Assembly: GCA_900772845.1 (NCBI GenBank)
Contig: CAAGSD010000138.1
Coordinates: forward strand, 1 to 52,351
DNA from: Lachnospiraceae bacterium
Lineage (GTDB): Bacteria > Bacillota > Clostridia > Lachnospirales > Lachnospiraceae
Length of the DNA: 52,351 bases
Reading direction: 5' to 3'
A model generated the notes under the pieces. The model searched no databases. It was not told where the DNA came from and saw only the letters and a list, made by a program, of their open reading frames with translations. The position numbers and the translations under genes are program-made. Positions 24,241 to 34,000 of the stretch are shown here, in pieces (the stretch's first letter is position 1; each line of letters begins with the position of its first letter).

Positions 24241-24413
24241 TACCGCTTTATAATCTGGTTACAGCATTTAGGCGGTAAAAAAACGTATAAATCAGCGAAA
24301 AATACCGCCTGAAGTTTAGAAAGTAATATTTGGGCGGTAGATCACTGCTGAAATTTGGAAAAAACACTAGTTTATTACTGCCTGGGTAAGAAAAGCAATT
24401 TTTCAGGCGGTAA
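24241..24413 (+). repeat. Three further hairpins with TACCGCC/GGCGGTA stems
   Basis: Three stem-loops share TACCGC-type 5' arms and GCGGTA-type 3' arms: 24241-24246/24272-24277, 24303-24309/24333-24339 and 24375-24384/24404-24413 (one G-T pair). The loops are 19-25 bases long. Together with the preceding array they fill the gatC-gatA gap. No promoter is obvious, so they probably lie in the operon transcript. Confidence 0.65.
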
Positions 24414-24448
24414 TGGTTTTCCACCAGGTGTTGAAAAGGAGAATGGAT

Positions 24449-25882
24449 ATGGATATTTTATCCCTGACAGCAGTAGAGCTGGCGAAGGCGATCCGGGAAG
24501 GCAGGACTACGGCGGTGGAAGCGACGCAGGCCGTTCTGGATAGGATCGCAGCCGGTGAAGATACTTACCACTGCTATGTGACTGTAGAACGGGAAAAGGC
24601 TTTGAAACAGGCAGAGGAAGTTCAGAAAAAGATTGAAGCGGGAGAATTGACAGGTCCCCTGGCCGGTGTCCCTTTCGCTATCAAAGACAATATGTGTACC
24701 GAGGGAACACTGACCACCTGTTCTTCTAAAATTTTAGAGAATTTTGTTCCTACCTTCAGTGCGGAGGCAGTACGGAATCTGGAAAAAGCAGGGGCAGTCA
24801 TTCTGGGTAAGACCAATATGGATGAGTTCGCCATGGGAAGTACCACAGAGACTTCCTATTACGGTGTGACGAGAAATCCGAGAAACCCGGAGCATGTTCC
24901 CGGAGGTTCTTCCGGTGGTTCCGCTGCGGCAGTGGCAGCGCAGGAATGCTTTGCAGCACTGGGCTCCGATACCGGCGGTTCTATCCGACAGCCCGCATCC
25001 TATTGCGGGGTGGTCGGCATGAAACCCACCTACGGAACGGTATCCCGTTACGGACTGATCGCTTATGGTTCCTCGCTGGATCAGATCGGACCGCTGACTA
25101 AGGATGTGACAGACTGTGCCACGGTGCTGGAGGCAATCACTTCCCACGATCCCAAAGACTCCACTTCCATGGAGCGGGAGGATACGGATTTTACCTCCGC
25201 ACTGATAGCGGATGTGAAAGGAATGAAGATCGGTATTCCCAGAGACTATTTTGGAGAAGGACTGGATCCGGAGGTCAGAGATGCGGTGCTGGCAGCAGCG
25301 GAAGTATTGAAAGCACAGGGTGCAGAAGTGGAGGAGTTCGACTTAAGTCTGGTAGACTATGCAATCCCTACTTACTATACCATTGCGGCAGCAGAGGCCA
25401 GTTCCAACCTGGAGCGCTTTGATGGCGTGAAATACGGTTACCGTGCACAGGATGCGGAAGACCTGCACACCATGTATAAGAGAAGCCGTTCCCAGGGCTT
25501 TGGACCCGAGGTAAAGCGTCGTATCATGCTAGGCTCTTTTGTCTTAAGTTCCGGGTATTACGATGCGTATTATCTGAAGGCACTCCGTGTAAAGGCACTG
25601 ATCAAAAAGGCGTTTGACGAAGCGTTTGCAAAATATGATGTGATCTTAGGACCTGTGGCACCCACCACAGCACCGAAGCTGGGCAGCAGTCTGGCGGATC
25701 CCATTAAGATGTATCTGGGAGATATTTATACGATCTCCATTAATCTGGCGGGACTGCCGGGTATCAGCGTTCCCTGTGGTACGGATTCCAAGGGACTGCC
25801 CATCGGCATGCAGCTCATCGGTGACTGCTTTAAAGAGAAGACACTGATCCGTGCGGCGTATACCTATGAACAGAGGAGGTAA
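24449..25882 (+). CDS. gatA: Asp-tRNA(Asn)/Glu-tRNA(Gln) amidotransferase subunit A
   Basis: The 477-residue glutaminase subunit releases ammonia from glutamine for transfer to the misacylated tRNA in GatB. The amidase-signature catalytic triad is complete: Lys79 (Phe-Ala-Ile-Lys-Asp-Asn), the cis-serine in Gly-Gly-Ser-Ser-Gly-Gly-Ser (about residue 154), and nucleophile Ser178 in Asp-Thr-Gly-Gly-Ser-Ile-Arg. The start is the ATG at 24449, seven bases after AAAGGAG; the ATG at 24443 is too close to it. gatB starts five bases downstream. Confidence 0.97.
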   Translation: MDILSLTAVELAKAIREGRTTAVEATQAVLDRIAAGEDTYHCYVTVEREKALKQAEEVQKKIEAGELTGPLAGVPFAIKDNMCTEGTLTTCSSKILENFVPTFSAEAVRNLEKAGAVILGKTNMDEFAMGSTTETSYYGVTRNPRNPEHVPGGSSGGSAAAVAAQECFAALGSDTGGSIRQPASYCGVVGMKPTYGTVSRYGLIAYGSSLDQIGPLTKDVTDCATVLEAITSHDPKDSTSMEREDTDFTSALIADVKGMKIGIPRDYFGEGLDPEVRDAVLAAAEVLKAQGAEVEEFDLSLVDYAIPTYYTIAAAEASSNLERFDGVKYGYRAQDAEDLHTMYKRSRSQGFGPEVKRRIMLGSFVLSSGYYDAYYLKALRVKALIKKAFDEAFAKYDVILGPVAPTTAPKLGSSLADPIKMYLGDIYTISINLAGLPGISVPCGTDSKGLPIGMQLIGDCFKEKTLIRAAYTYEQRR

Positions 25883-25887
25883 GCGAC

Positions 25888-27333
25888 ATGGCAAAACAAT
25901 ATGAAACAGTGATCGGTCTGGAAGTTCATGTAGAGCTTGCCACGAAGACAAAAATATTCTGCGGCTGTTCCACGGCGTTCGGCGGCAGACCCAACACCCA
26001 CACCTGTCCGGTATGTACCGGCATGCCGGGATCCCTTCCTGTGCTGAATAAACAGGTGGTGGAATATGCAGTGGCTGTGGGACTGGCTACCAACTGTACC
26101 ATTACCCAGTACTGCAAATTTGACAGAAAGAATTATTTCTATCCCGATAACCCGCAGAACTATCAGATCTCCCAGCTGTATCTGCCCATCTGCCGCAACG
26201 GTTCCATAGAGATCGAGGCAGTGGGAGAAGACGGCAGCATCTATACGAAGCCGGTGCGTATCCATGAGATCCATATGGAGGAGGATGCCGGGAAACTGGT
26301 GCATGACGACTGGGAAGACTGTACACTGGTGGACTACAACCGTTCCGGCGTGCCCCTGATCGAGATCGTATCGGAGCCGGATATGCGCAGCGCAGAGGAA
26401 GTCATCGCCTATCTGGAAAAATTGCGTCTGCTGATTCAGTATCTGGGTGCCTCCGACTGTAAGCTGCAGGAGGGCTCCATGCGTGCGGATGTGAACCTGT
26501 CTGTACGGGAAGTGGGTGCGGAAAAGTTCGGAACCCGTACCGAGATGAAGAACCTGAATTCCTTCAAGGCCATTGCCAGAGCCATTCAGGGAGAGCGGGA
26601 GCGGCAGATCGACCTGCTGGAGGCCGGAAAAGAGGTCATTCAGGAGACGAGACGCTGGGATGACAACAAGGAATATTCCTACGCCATGCGTTCCAAGGAG
26701 GATGCACAGGACTACCGTTATTTCCCGGATCCCGATCTGGTGCCCGTCTATATCAGTGATGAGTGGCTGGAGAGCATCCGGGCAAAGCAGCCGGAATTCC
26801 GTACCGAGAAAATGAAACGTTACAAGGAAGAGTACGACATTCCGGAATACGATATTGAGATTATCACCGGCTCCAAGCATCTGGCGGATATTTTTGAAGC
26901 TTCGGTAGCATTGGGAAGCCAGCCCAAGAAAGTATCCAACTGGCTGATGGTGGAGACCATGCGTCTGTTAAAGGAGAAGGATATGGAGCCGGAGGATATC
27001 CGGTTTTCACCGGAACATCTGAGCAGACTGATTACTCTGGTGGATGGAAAAGTGATCAACTCTTCGGTTGCAAAGGAAGTATTCCAGGTAATGTTTGAGG
27101 AAGACATCGATCCGGAGCAGTACGTGGAAGAGAAGGGATTAAAGACGGTCAATGATGAGGGCGCTCTGCGGAAGGTCGTGGAGGAAGTCATTGCGGCAAA
27201 TCCCCAGTCCGTGGAAGATTATCACAACGGAAAGGAAAAAGCCATCGGCTTCCTCGTGGGACAGACCATGAAAGCCATGAAAGGAAAGGCAGATCCCGCC
27301 AGCGTCAATCAGATGCTGAAAGAATTATTGTAA
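25888..27333 (+). CDS. gatB: Asp-tRNA(Asn)/Glu-tRNA(Gln) amidotransferase subunit B
   Basis: The 481-residue kinase/transamidase subunit binds the misacylated tRNA. It opens with Tyr-Glu-Thr-Val-Ile-Gly-Leu-Glu-Val-His-Val-Glu-Leu and contains the zinc-type cysteine set (Cys-Gly-Cys and Cys-Pro-Val-Cys) and the GatB signature Asp-Tyr-Asn-Arg-Ser-Gly-Val-Pro-Leu-Ile-Glu. The helical and YqeY-like tail domains are at the C-terminus. An AGGAGG site precedes the ATG. The stop codon is only four bases from the end of the convergent HAD gene, with no terminator between them. Confidence 0.97.
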   Translation: MAKQYETVIGLEVHVELATKTKIFCGCSTAFGGRPNTHTCPVCTGMPGSLPVLNKQVVEYAVAVGLATNCTITQYCKFDRKNYFYPDNPQNYQISQLYLPICRNGSIEIEAVGEDGSIYTKPVRIHEIHMEEDAGKLVHDDWEDCTLVDYNRSGVPLIEIVSEPDMRSAEEVIAYLEKLRLLIQYLGASDCKLQEGSMRADVNLSVREVGAEKFGTRTEMKNLNSFKAIARAIQGERERQIDLLEAGKEVIQETRRWDDNKEYSYAMRSKEDAQDYRYFPDPDLVPVYISDEWLESIRAKQPEFRTEKMKRYKEEYDIPEYDIEIITGSKHLADIFEASVALGSQPKKVSNWLMVETMRLLKEKDMEPEDIRFSPEHLSRLITLVDGKVINSSVAKEVFQVMFEEDIDPEQYVEEKGLKTVNDEGALRKVVEEVIAANPQSVEDYHNGKEKAIGFLVGQTMKAMKGKADPASVNQMLKELL

Positions 27334-27337
27334 AGTG

Positions 27338-28204
27338 TTAGTTTTCACGGCAGGCATCTAACAGATCCTGCACCGTGTCAAAGGCATAGTCAGGCAGATA
27401 AGGGGTATTCGGATCACCTTCGGGGGTCAGGATATCCTTTTTCTGTGCCTCTCCGGTGAACAGAACGCAGGTATCCACACCGCCGTTGATCCCGCAGGCA
27501 ATGTCTGTGTACAGACGGTCACCCACTACCAGGGTCTCTTCCGGTGTAAAGCCGGAGATTTCCAGGCAGAGCTTTACCACCTCTTTGCTGGGTTTGCCCA
27601 GATAGGTAGGCAGTTTGTCCGTGGTGGCGGTGATCATATCGCAGATGGCGCCGCAATCGGGAATGAAACCAAAGTCGATGGGACAGCGCAGATCCGGATT
27701 GGTACCGTAAAAGGGAACATCCTGCGTGAATAAAACCTTGCAGACTTCTGTCAGCTTCTCATAGTTTAATTCGCTGTCGTAAGCAACGACCACACAGTCA
27801 ATGCCGTCTTCGCAGACCTCGGTGACATGAAGCCCATTTTTACGCAGTTCGGCTACGAAGGAAGCAGTTCCCAGTACAAAGATTTTTTTCGCTGCATAAT
27901 TTTCCTTCAGAAAACGCAGGGTCATATAGCCGGAAGTAATGAACTGATCTTCGGTGCTGTCCAGATGAAAGGCAGTATGGAATTTTTTCACATAGTCCAG
28001 ACCGCTTTTGGTGGAGTTGTTGGTAATGTAATAAGCCTTGCCGCCGATGTCATTGATATAGCGGATCAGATCCGCACTGCCGTCATACAGGGTATCACCT
28101 ACGGCAATCGTTCCGTCAATGTCGAATAGGAAAAGCTTCTTATTTTTCAGACGTGCCAGCTTGGTGGCATCGCTGTACCTATGGTTCGGGTCAAAAGAAT
28201 TCAT
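27338..28204 (-). CDS. HAD-IIA family sugar-phosphatase (NagD-like)
   Basis: The 288-residue protein carries all HAD phosphatase motifs: Phe-Asp-Ile-Asp-Gly-Thr-Ile (motif I, nucleophile Asp), Ile-Thr-Asn-Asn-Ser-Thr (II), Gly-Lys-Pro-Ser (III lysine) and Val-Val-Gly-Asp-Arg-Leu-Tyr-Thr-Asp-Ile (IV). The large C2 cap between motifs II and III places it in subclass IIA with NagD and phosphoglycolate phosphatases. The substrate is uncertain; sugar or nucleotide phosphates are usual. The start is the ATG (complement of 28202-28204) with GAGGA upstream; a longer reading through the repeats at 28283-28357 is rejected. Confidence 0.9.
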   Translation of the reverse strand: MNSFDPNHRYSDATKLARLKNKKLFLFDIDGTIAVGDTLYDGSADLIRYINDIGGKAYYITNNSTKSGLDYVKKFHTAFHLDSTEDQFITSGYMTLRFLKENYAAKKIFVLGTASFVAELRKNGLHVTEVCEDGIDCVVVAYDSELNYEKLTEVCKVLFTQDVPFYGTNPDLRCPIDFGFIPDCGAICDMITATTDKLPTYLGKPSKEVVKLCLEISGFTPEETLVVGDRLYTDIACGINGGVDTCVLFTGEAQKKDILTPEGDPNTPYLPDYAFDTVQDLLDACREN

Positions 28205-28282
28205 GATTGTCCTCATTTCTGAGCTTGAAATGCTCAGGTTCATGTTAGCAATGAATGTAGTCACTGTCAAGGAAAAGACAGC

Positions 28283-28357
28283 GCACGGAGGGAAAATGCG
28301 CAGAGGAAAAATGTGCGGAGGGAAAATGTGCGGAGAGAAAATGCGCAGAGGGAAACG
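28283..28357. repeat. Five tandem 15-bp units
   Basis: Five units of about 15 bases share the pattern GYGCRGAGGGAAAAT with a few substitutions (28283-28297, 28298-28312, 28313-28327, 28328-28342, 28343-28357). They lie in the gap between the divergent HAD and SseB-like genes. The period is divisible by three, so open frames run through both strands, but I see no evidence that they are translated. Confidence 0.85.
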
Positions 28358-28455
28358 TGTGTGGAATTGCGTAAGCATTTATGGTATGATAGGCATAGAT
28401 GTGAGTTGTGTCACACGCAGTAAAGCTGCCTGAAAAGAACCAATAAAATAAGGAT

Positions 28456-28911
28456 ATGATCAGTGATATGGACGAAAAGAAAGACAAAGGTTTACAAGGA
28501 AACGAAAAAATAGAAGAGGCAATCCTGGCATTACAGCAGGAACCCACGGAAGAGCTTCTGGCACACGCACTGACGGTGGTGCGCAGACGGATGCGGGAGC
28601 AGGGACAGCTCATCGTGGCAGTGGAACCGCCTTCCGCAGATGTGAAGGAAGCGGTGACACATGCAGCCGGAACTGCCATGCGCCTGCAGGCAGTACAAAC
28701 CTCTGACGGAAAAAAGTGGTGGTCGGCATTTACCGGTTTTGAGGAAGAATTAAAAGGAAGCGGCAGCGTAATGTCCACGTTTCTTACGGATATTGAGCAG
28801 CTGTTTCGCATGACGCTGACCGCAGAGGGCATTGAAGGCGTGATCCTGAACCCCTGGAACCGGACGTTGATGCTGGATAAACAGCTGATTCGCATTATTC
28901 TCGGAGAATAA
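28456..28911 (+). CDS. SseB-like protein
   Basis: The 151-residue protein resembles the SseB N-terminal domain family: a helical start (Leu-Ala-His-Ala-Leu), a beta segment with Trp-Trp-Ser-Ala-Phe-Thr-Gly-Phe-Glu-Glu, and a C-terminal Gly-Val-Ile-Leu-Asn-Pro-Trp. The biochemical role of this family is unclear. The start is uncertain: ATG 28456 is very close to the AAGGA site and ATG 28468 rather far. It lies 20 bases before a small membrane protein gene and is probably co-transcribed with it. Confidence 0.7.
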   Translation: MISDMDEKKDKGLQGNEKIEEAILALQQEPTEELLAHALTVVRRRMREQGQLIVAVEPPSADVKEAVTHAAGTAMRLQAVQTSDGKKWWSAFTGFEEELKGSGSVMSTFLTDIEQLFRMTLTAEGIEGVILNPWNRTLMLDKQLIRIILGE

Positions 28912-28931
28912 TTAAGAGGGAGAATAAGAGC

Positions 28932-29630
28932 ATGACGGAACGCTACGAATTGCCCGTCCTTTTTACGGAAGAAGAGCGGAAGGCTTATGCTGCCTGGGGC
29001 ATCAAAAAAGAGAAAGTACTGATACCGTTTGCCATAGCGACAATCTTGATCTATGCGGTGACGGCGGCATTTGTCGTAATGAAAGTCTGGGGCGTGCGGG
29101 ACAGTGATCATGTGCTGTTCCAGATGTTGGTACTGGGAGACTGGATCCCGGAATTGACGGGAGTGCTGGCGTTCCTTATGACGATCCTGCTGCTGGGACC
29201 GTTAAATTATATACTGAATAGATTGTGGAAGAAACCGGCAGAACCTATGATGCTGATCGTAGAAACGGAAGGAACGAACGTGAAGATTCATAAGGCTCAG
29301 ACCGGCAGAGAAGAGGATCCGAAGAATCGGAAGATGGCGATGGAGACGGAGAGCTATCCGCTGGCACAGTTGTTCGCTTTCTTAAACCCGAAGGACAACA
29401 CAATCTGTTATCAGAAAAAATGGTACACAATTGGAGAGAATACCATAGAAAACATATATCCTGCAAAATACAGACATCCCTGGATGGATCACCCGGAAAA
29501 TAAAACAAGCGCAATCACAGATGTGCAGCGACTTACGGATATTCTGAAAGGGTACGAGGCATCTCTGGAGGCTGCCCGCAAGGAGCAGGAATGGCTGCAG
29601 CAGCATAGCGGTGAAATGCAGCAGATGTGA
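28932..29630 (+). CDS. Small membrane protein of unknown function
   Basis: I do not recognise a named family. The 232-residue protein has a charged N-terminus (about 1-28), two membrane segments (about residues 30-50 and 75-98), and a soluble C-terminal part with a Trp-Tyr-Thr-Ile-Gly-Glu-Asn segment and a charged coiled-coil-like tail. GAGGGAGAATAAGAGC precedes the ATG. It lies directly after the SseB-like gene. Confidence 0.7.
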   Translation: MTERYELPVLFTEEERKAYAAWGIKKEKVLIPFAIATILIYAVTAAFVVMKVWGVRDSDHVLFQMLVLGDWIPELTGVLAFLMTILLLGPLNYILNRLWKKPAEPMMLIVETEGTNVKIHKAQTGREEDPKNRKMAMETESYPLAQLFAFLNPKDNTICYQKKWYTIGENTIENIYPAKYRHPWMDHPENKTSAITDVQRLTDILKGYEASLEAARKEQEWLQQHSGEMQQM

Positions 29631-29642
29631 TATGGTACAGAG

Positions 29643-29686
29643 AACAGAAAAAGAAACAGAAAAGAAACAGAAAAGAAACAGAAAGA
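29643..29686. repeat. 11-bp AACAGAAAAGA tandem repeat
   Basis: Four purine-rich units (29643-29654 of 12 bases, then 29655-29665, 29666-29676 and a partial unit from 29677) fill most of the 66-base gap before the acetyltransferase gene. They end about 11 bases before its ATG. A change in copy number would alter spacing upstream of the start. Confidence 0.8.
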
Positions 29687-29696
29687 CGTTGGAAAC

Positions 29697-30191
29697 ATGA
29701 TTACGATTAGAAAATTTGAAGCAAAAGATGTGGCAAGAATGACGGAGATCTGGAATCAGGTCGTAGAGGATGGCGTGGCATTTCCGCAGACGGAAGCACT
29801 GACGGAGGCAGAGGCAGCGGAATTTTTTGCAGCACAGACCGTCAGTGCCGTGGCAGAGGATGCGAAGGGCAATGTGAAGGGGCTGTATATTCTGCACCCC
29901 AACAATATCGGCAGAGTGGGACATATCGCCAACGCCAGTTATGCCGTGGACAGGCAGTGCCGGGGAGAGCATATCGGGGAACTGTTGGTGAAAAATTGTT
30001 TGGTACAGGCAAAAGCAAACGGTTACCGTGTCCTGCAGTTCAATGCGGTGGTGGCCTCCAATATCCATGCATTCCATTTGTATCAGCGGCTGGGGTTCGC
30101 GGATCTGGGTATCATTCCCGGCGGCTTCCTGAATAAGGACGGCATCTATGAGGACATCCATGTGATGTATCATAATCTGGTGGAAGACTAG
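29697..30191 (+). CDS. GNAT family N-acetyltransferase
   Basis: The 164-residue protein has the GNAT fold order: an N-terminal Ile-Arg-Lys-Phe-Glu-Ala-Lys-Asp-Val strand-helix, an acetyl-CoA loop (Arg-Gln-Cys-Arg-Gly-Glu-His-Ile-Gly, about residues 87-95), and the C-terminal Phe-His-Leu-Tyr-Gln-Arg-Leu-Gly-Phe signature. The usual Gly-x-Gly of the CoA loop is only partly kept. The substrate is unknown. The ribosome binding site (TTGGAAAC) is weak and lies just after a short tandem repeat. Confidence 0.9.
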   Translation: MITIRKFEAKDVARMTEIWNQVVEDGVAFPQTEALTEAEAAEFFAAQTVSAVAEDAKGNVKGLYILHPNNIGRVGHIANASYAVDRQCRGEHIGELLVKNCLVQAKANGYRVLQFNAVVASNIHAFHLYQRLGFADLGIIPGGFLNKDGIYEDIHVMYHNLVED

Positions 30192-30260
30192 AATCAAGTC
30201 CGGAAAATGGGACAAGAAAAGTAGATAATAACAGATAGGACTGACAGGAAAGGGAACAAC

Positions 30261-31013
30261 ATGAAATTTATCTCATGGAACGTAAACGGACTGAGAGCCT
30301 GTATGCAGAAGGGCTTCTTAGATTTTTTTCAGGAAATAGACGCAGATATTTTCTGCTTACAGGAGACTAAATTACAGGAGGGACAGATTGACTTAGATCT
30401 GCCCGGATATTATCAATACTGGAATTATGCGGAGAAAAAGGGCTATTCCGGCACGGCGATTTTTACAAAGGAAGAACCCTTGCAGGTGACCTATGGCATC
30501 GGCGTGGAGGAGCACGATCATGAAGGCAGAGTGATCACGGCGGAATATCCGGATTTTTACTTTGTGACTGTGTACGTGCCCAATGCGCAGCAGGAATTGA
30601 AGCGGCTGGACTACCGGATGCAGTGGGAAGCGGATTTTCTGGCATATCTGAAGAAGTTGGAAGAGCAAAAGCCCGTGATCTATGCCGGAGATCTGAATGT
30701 GGCACATCAGGAGATCGACTTGAAGAATCCGAAGACCAATCGTGGCAATGCGGGCTTTACGGATGAAGAGAGAGGCTGCTTTTCCAAGGTGCTGGAGAAT
30801 GGATTTATTGATACGTTCCGCTATTTTTATCCCGATCAGACGGGGATATATTCCTGGTGGTCCTACCGGTTCCAGGCAAGAGCCAAAAACGCCGGATGGA
30901 GAATTGATTATTTTGTGGTATCGGAGTGTCTGAAGGGCAGACTGGCAGATGCGAAGATCCATACAGAAGTACTGGGATCGGATCATTGTCCGATCGAACT
31001 GGATTTACAATAG
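30261..31013 (+). CDS. xth: Exodeoxyribonuclease III (AP endonuclease)
   Basis: The 250-residue enzyme cuts DNA at abasic sites and has 3'-exonuclease activity. Catalytic motifs are Trp-Asn-Val-Asn-Gly-Leu-Arg, Leu-Gln-Glu-Thr-Lys (metal glutamate), Gly-Asp-Leu-Asn-Val-Ala-His (Asp/Asn pair) and Ser-Asp-His-Cys-Pro-Ile (catalytic His). It is followed after 22 bases by addB, so base excision and double-strand break repair genes are neighbours. Confidence 0.97.
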   Translation: MKFISWNVNGLRACMQKGFLDFFQEIDADIFCLQETKLQEGQIDLDLPGYYQYWNYAEKKGYSGTAIFTKEEPLQVTYGIGVEEHDHEGRVITAEYPDFYFVTVYVPNAQQELKRLDYRMQWEADFLAYLKKLEEQKPVIYAGDLNVAHQEIDLKNPKTNRGNAGFTDEERGCFSKVLENGFIDTFRYFYPDQTGIYSWWSYRFQARAKNAGWRIDYFVVSECLKGRLADAKIHTEVLGSDHCPIELDLQ

Positions 31014-31035
31014 ACAGGATTGCAAAAGGAGATCT

Positions 31036-34000
31036 ATGAGCTTACGTTTCTATTTCGGACCTTCCGGCTCGGGAAAGAGCCACAGAGTATATGAAGAGAT
31101 CATGCAGCGGGCGGCAGAGGAGCCGGGAAGGAATTTCCTGATCATCGTGCCGGATCAGTTCACTATGCAGACCCAGAAAGACCTGGTCATGCGCAGTGAC
31201 AGAGGAGGTATCCTGAATATCGATGTCTTAAGCTTCGGCAGACTCAGCCATCGTATCCTGGAGGAAGTAGGAACGAAGGAAATGCCTGTACTGGATGACA
31301 CCGGCAAAAGCCTGGTGCTGCAGAAGATCGCAGCTGACCTGAAGGAGCAGCTGCCTGCCATGGGAAGTCTCCTGCATAAGCAGGGCTATATTCATGAGGT
31401 GAAAAGTGCAATTTCTGAATTCATGCAGTATGGCATCAGCATACAGGACATGGATAAGCTGATCGCCAGCGCAGATAAAAGAGGCGCACTGGCCATGAAA
31501 CTCAAAGATCTGAAGACTTTGTATCAGGGATTTCAGGACTATATCCGTGACCATTTTATTACGACGGAGGAGACACTGGATGTGTTGCGCAGATCGTTGC
31601 CAAAGTCGAAGATCCTACAGGGCAGTGTGGTGGTATTTGATGGATTCACTGGATTCACCCCCATACAGAACCGCCTGATCCAGGAATTGATGCGGGTGTG
31701 TGAGGAGACCATTGTCACTGTGACCATCGGTGAAGAAGAAGACCCTTATCAGATGGATGGTGAGCAGAAATTGTTCCATCTGAGTAAAAAGACTGTGTCG
31801 GATCTGGTGAAGCTGGCGGCGGAGGCAGAGGTGACACGAGGGGAAGATGTCTTCGTATCCGGAGGAACGGATCGTTTTGAGAAGGCTCCGGCACTGCGCT
31901 ATCTGGAGCAGAACCTGTTCCGGTATCAGTATGAGCCGTATGTGGGAGAACAGCAGGAGATCCGTATGTTTGAGGCACTTTCTCCCAGAGAGGAAGTCCA
32001 TCAGACGGCTCTGTATATCCGGAAGCTGATCCGTGAGGAAGGGCTTACTTACCGGGATATTGCGGTAGTCATTGGAGATCTGGAAGGGTACGCTTCCTAT
32101 GTGGAGACGGAATTCGGACAGCTGGAGATTCCCTGTTTCCTGGATCGGACCAGAGGCATCGTGCTGAATCCTATGATCGAATATATCAAAAGCGCACTGC
32201 AGCTGTATCTGAAAGATTTTTCTTATGATACGGTATTTCATTTCCTGCGCAGCGGCATGGTGGATCTCTCCAGAGAAGAAATCGATGAACTGGAGAATTA
32301 TGTGATCCGCACCGGAGCCAGGGGATATCGTACCTACGGCAGGCTGTTTACCCGCAGAACCGAAGAAATGCAGCGGGGCAGTGGAGAAAACGACGCAGAG
32401 CAGACAGAGGAGACCATGGAGCGTCTGAATCGTGTCAGAGGGCAGTTCATGGAGACCGTGGAGATCCTGCATATGGCTCCCCGGGCAAAAGCCGGCGAGT
32501 ATGTGAATCATCTGTATGATTTCCTGGAGCAGAATCATGTACAGCAAAAGCTTTTGAATTATCAGCAGCAGTTCGAGCAGGGTGGCGACCTGACAAAAGC
32601 CAGAGAATATGCACAGATCTACCGTCTGGTCATGGATCTGCTGGATCAGATCTATGAACTTTTAGGAGAGGAAGAAATATCATTACAGGAATTTGCGGAT
32701 ATTTTAGAGGCTGGTTTTGGCGAGATCACAGTAGGTACGATTCCGCAGAATGTGGATCGTATTGTGGTGGGTGATATGGAGCGGACCCGCTTAAAACAGG
32801 TGAAAGTATTATTTTTCCTGGGGGTAAATGATGGAAACATTCCGAAAAATGCGTCCAAGGGAGGCATTATCTCAGATATGGACAGGGAATTTTTAATAGA
32901 GTCCGGAACAGAAATGGCACCAAGTCCCAGACAGCAGATGTACATTCAGAGGCTGTATCTGTATCTGAATATGACTAAGCCTTCGGAACGTCTGTATCTG
33001 TCCTATGCCAAGGTAAACAGTGAAGGCAAGGGAATCCGTCTGTCCTACCTGATTGATACGGTACGGAAGCTTTTCCCGGAACTTGCGGTGGAATATCCGC
33101 AGAACCGCAGCCGCATCGAGCAGATCGAGGGCAGGCAGGAAGGGGCCCGATATCTGGCGGAAGAACTGCGGGAATATGTAGAGGGTACGCTGCCTGAGGA
33201 AGAGCAGCAGGATTTCTACCTGATGTATCGTGCTTATGAGGCGGATGCACCAGGCAGAGAACGTCTGACACGTGCGGCATTCCGCAGATATCAGGAGAGC
33301 GGACTGTCCAGGATCGTGGCGAGAGCCCTGTACGGACAGCATCTGGAGAATAGTGTCAGTCGCCTGGAGACGTATGCTGCCTGTGCCTGCAGACACTTTT
33401 TACAATACGGATTGTCTTTGCAGGAGCGTGAAGAATTCGGCTTCGAAGTGTCGGATATGGGAAATGTATATCATGCGGTGCTGGAAAATTTTGCGGGAAA
33501 ACTTGCAGAATCTAACCTGACATGGTGGGATTTTACAGAAGATTTTGCAATGCGGGCGGTCAGAGAGGCGGTGGAAGGTTATGCCGCAGCCTATGGAGAG
33601 ACGGTATTATACAGCTCCGCAAGGAACGAATATGCCATTACCCGCATGAGCAGGATCCTGACCCGTACGGTGCTGACCTTACAGCAGCAGCTGAAACAGG
33701 GAAGTTTTCAGCCGGATGACTATGAGCTGTCTTTCCGCTTTGCGGAGAATCTGGACAGCATACATGTAGATCTGTCAGAGGAAGAGAAGATGCATCTGCA
33801 GGGGCGGATCGACCGTATTGATGTGTCGGAGGATGCAGAGCATGTCTACGTCAAGGTGATCGATTACAAGTCAGGCAACAGGAAATTTGATCTGGCGGCG
33901 TTATATTACGGTCTGCAGCTGCAGCTGGTGGTATATATGAATGCGGCAATGGAACTGGAGAGCAGGAAGCACCCGGATAAAGAAATCGTACCGGCGGCGC

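Noticed and set aside
24241..24413. The three similar stem-loops as a CRISPR array
   Set aside because: The arms are short and diverged, the spacing is irregular and no cas genes are present; the Cas4-like domain at 49 kb is part of a helicase.
28119..28433. Open frame through the 15-bp repeats
   Set aside because: It exists only because the repeat period is a multiple of three, and it overlaps the HAD gene start on the opposite strand.
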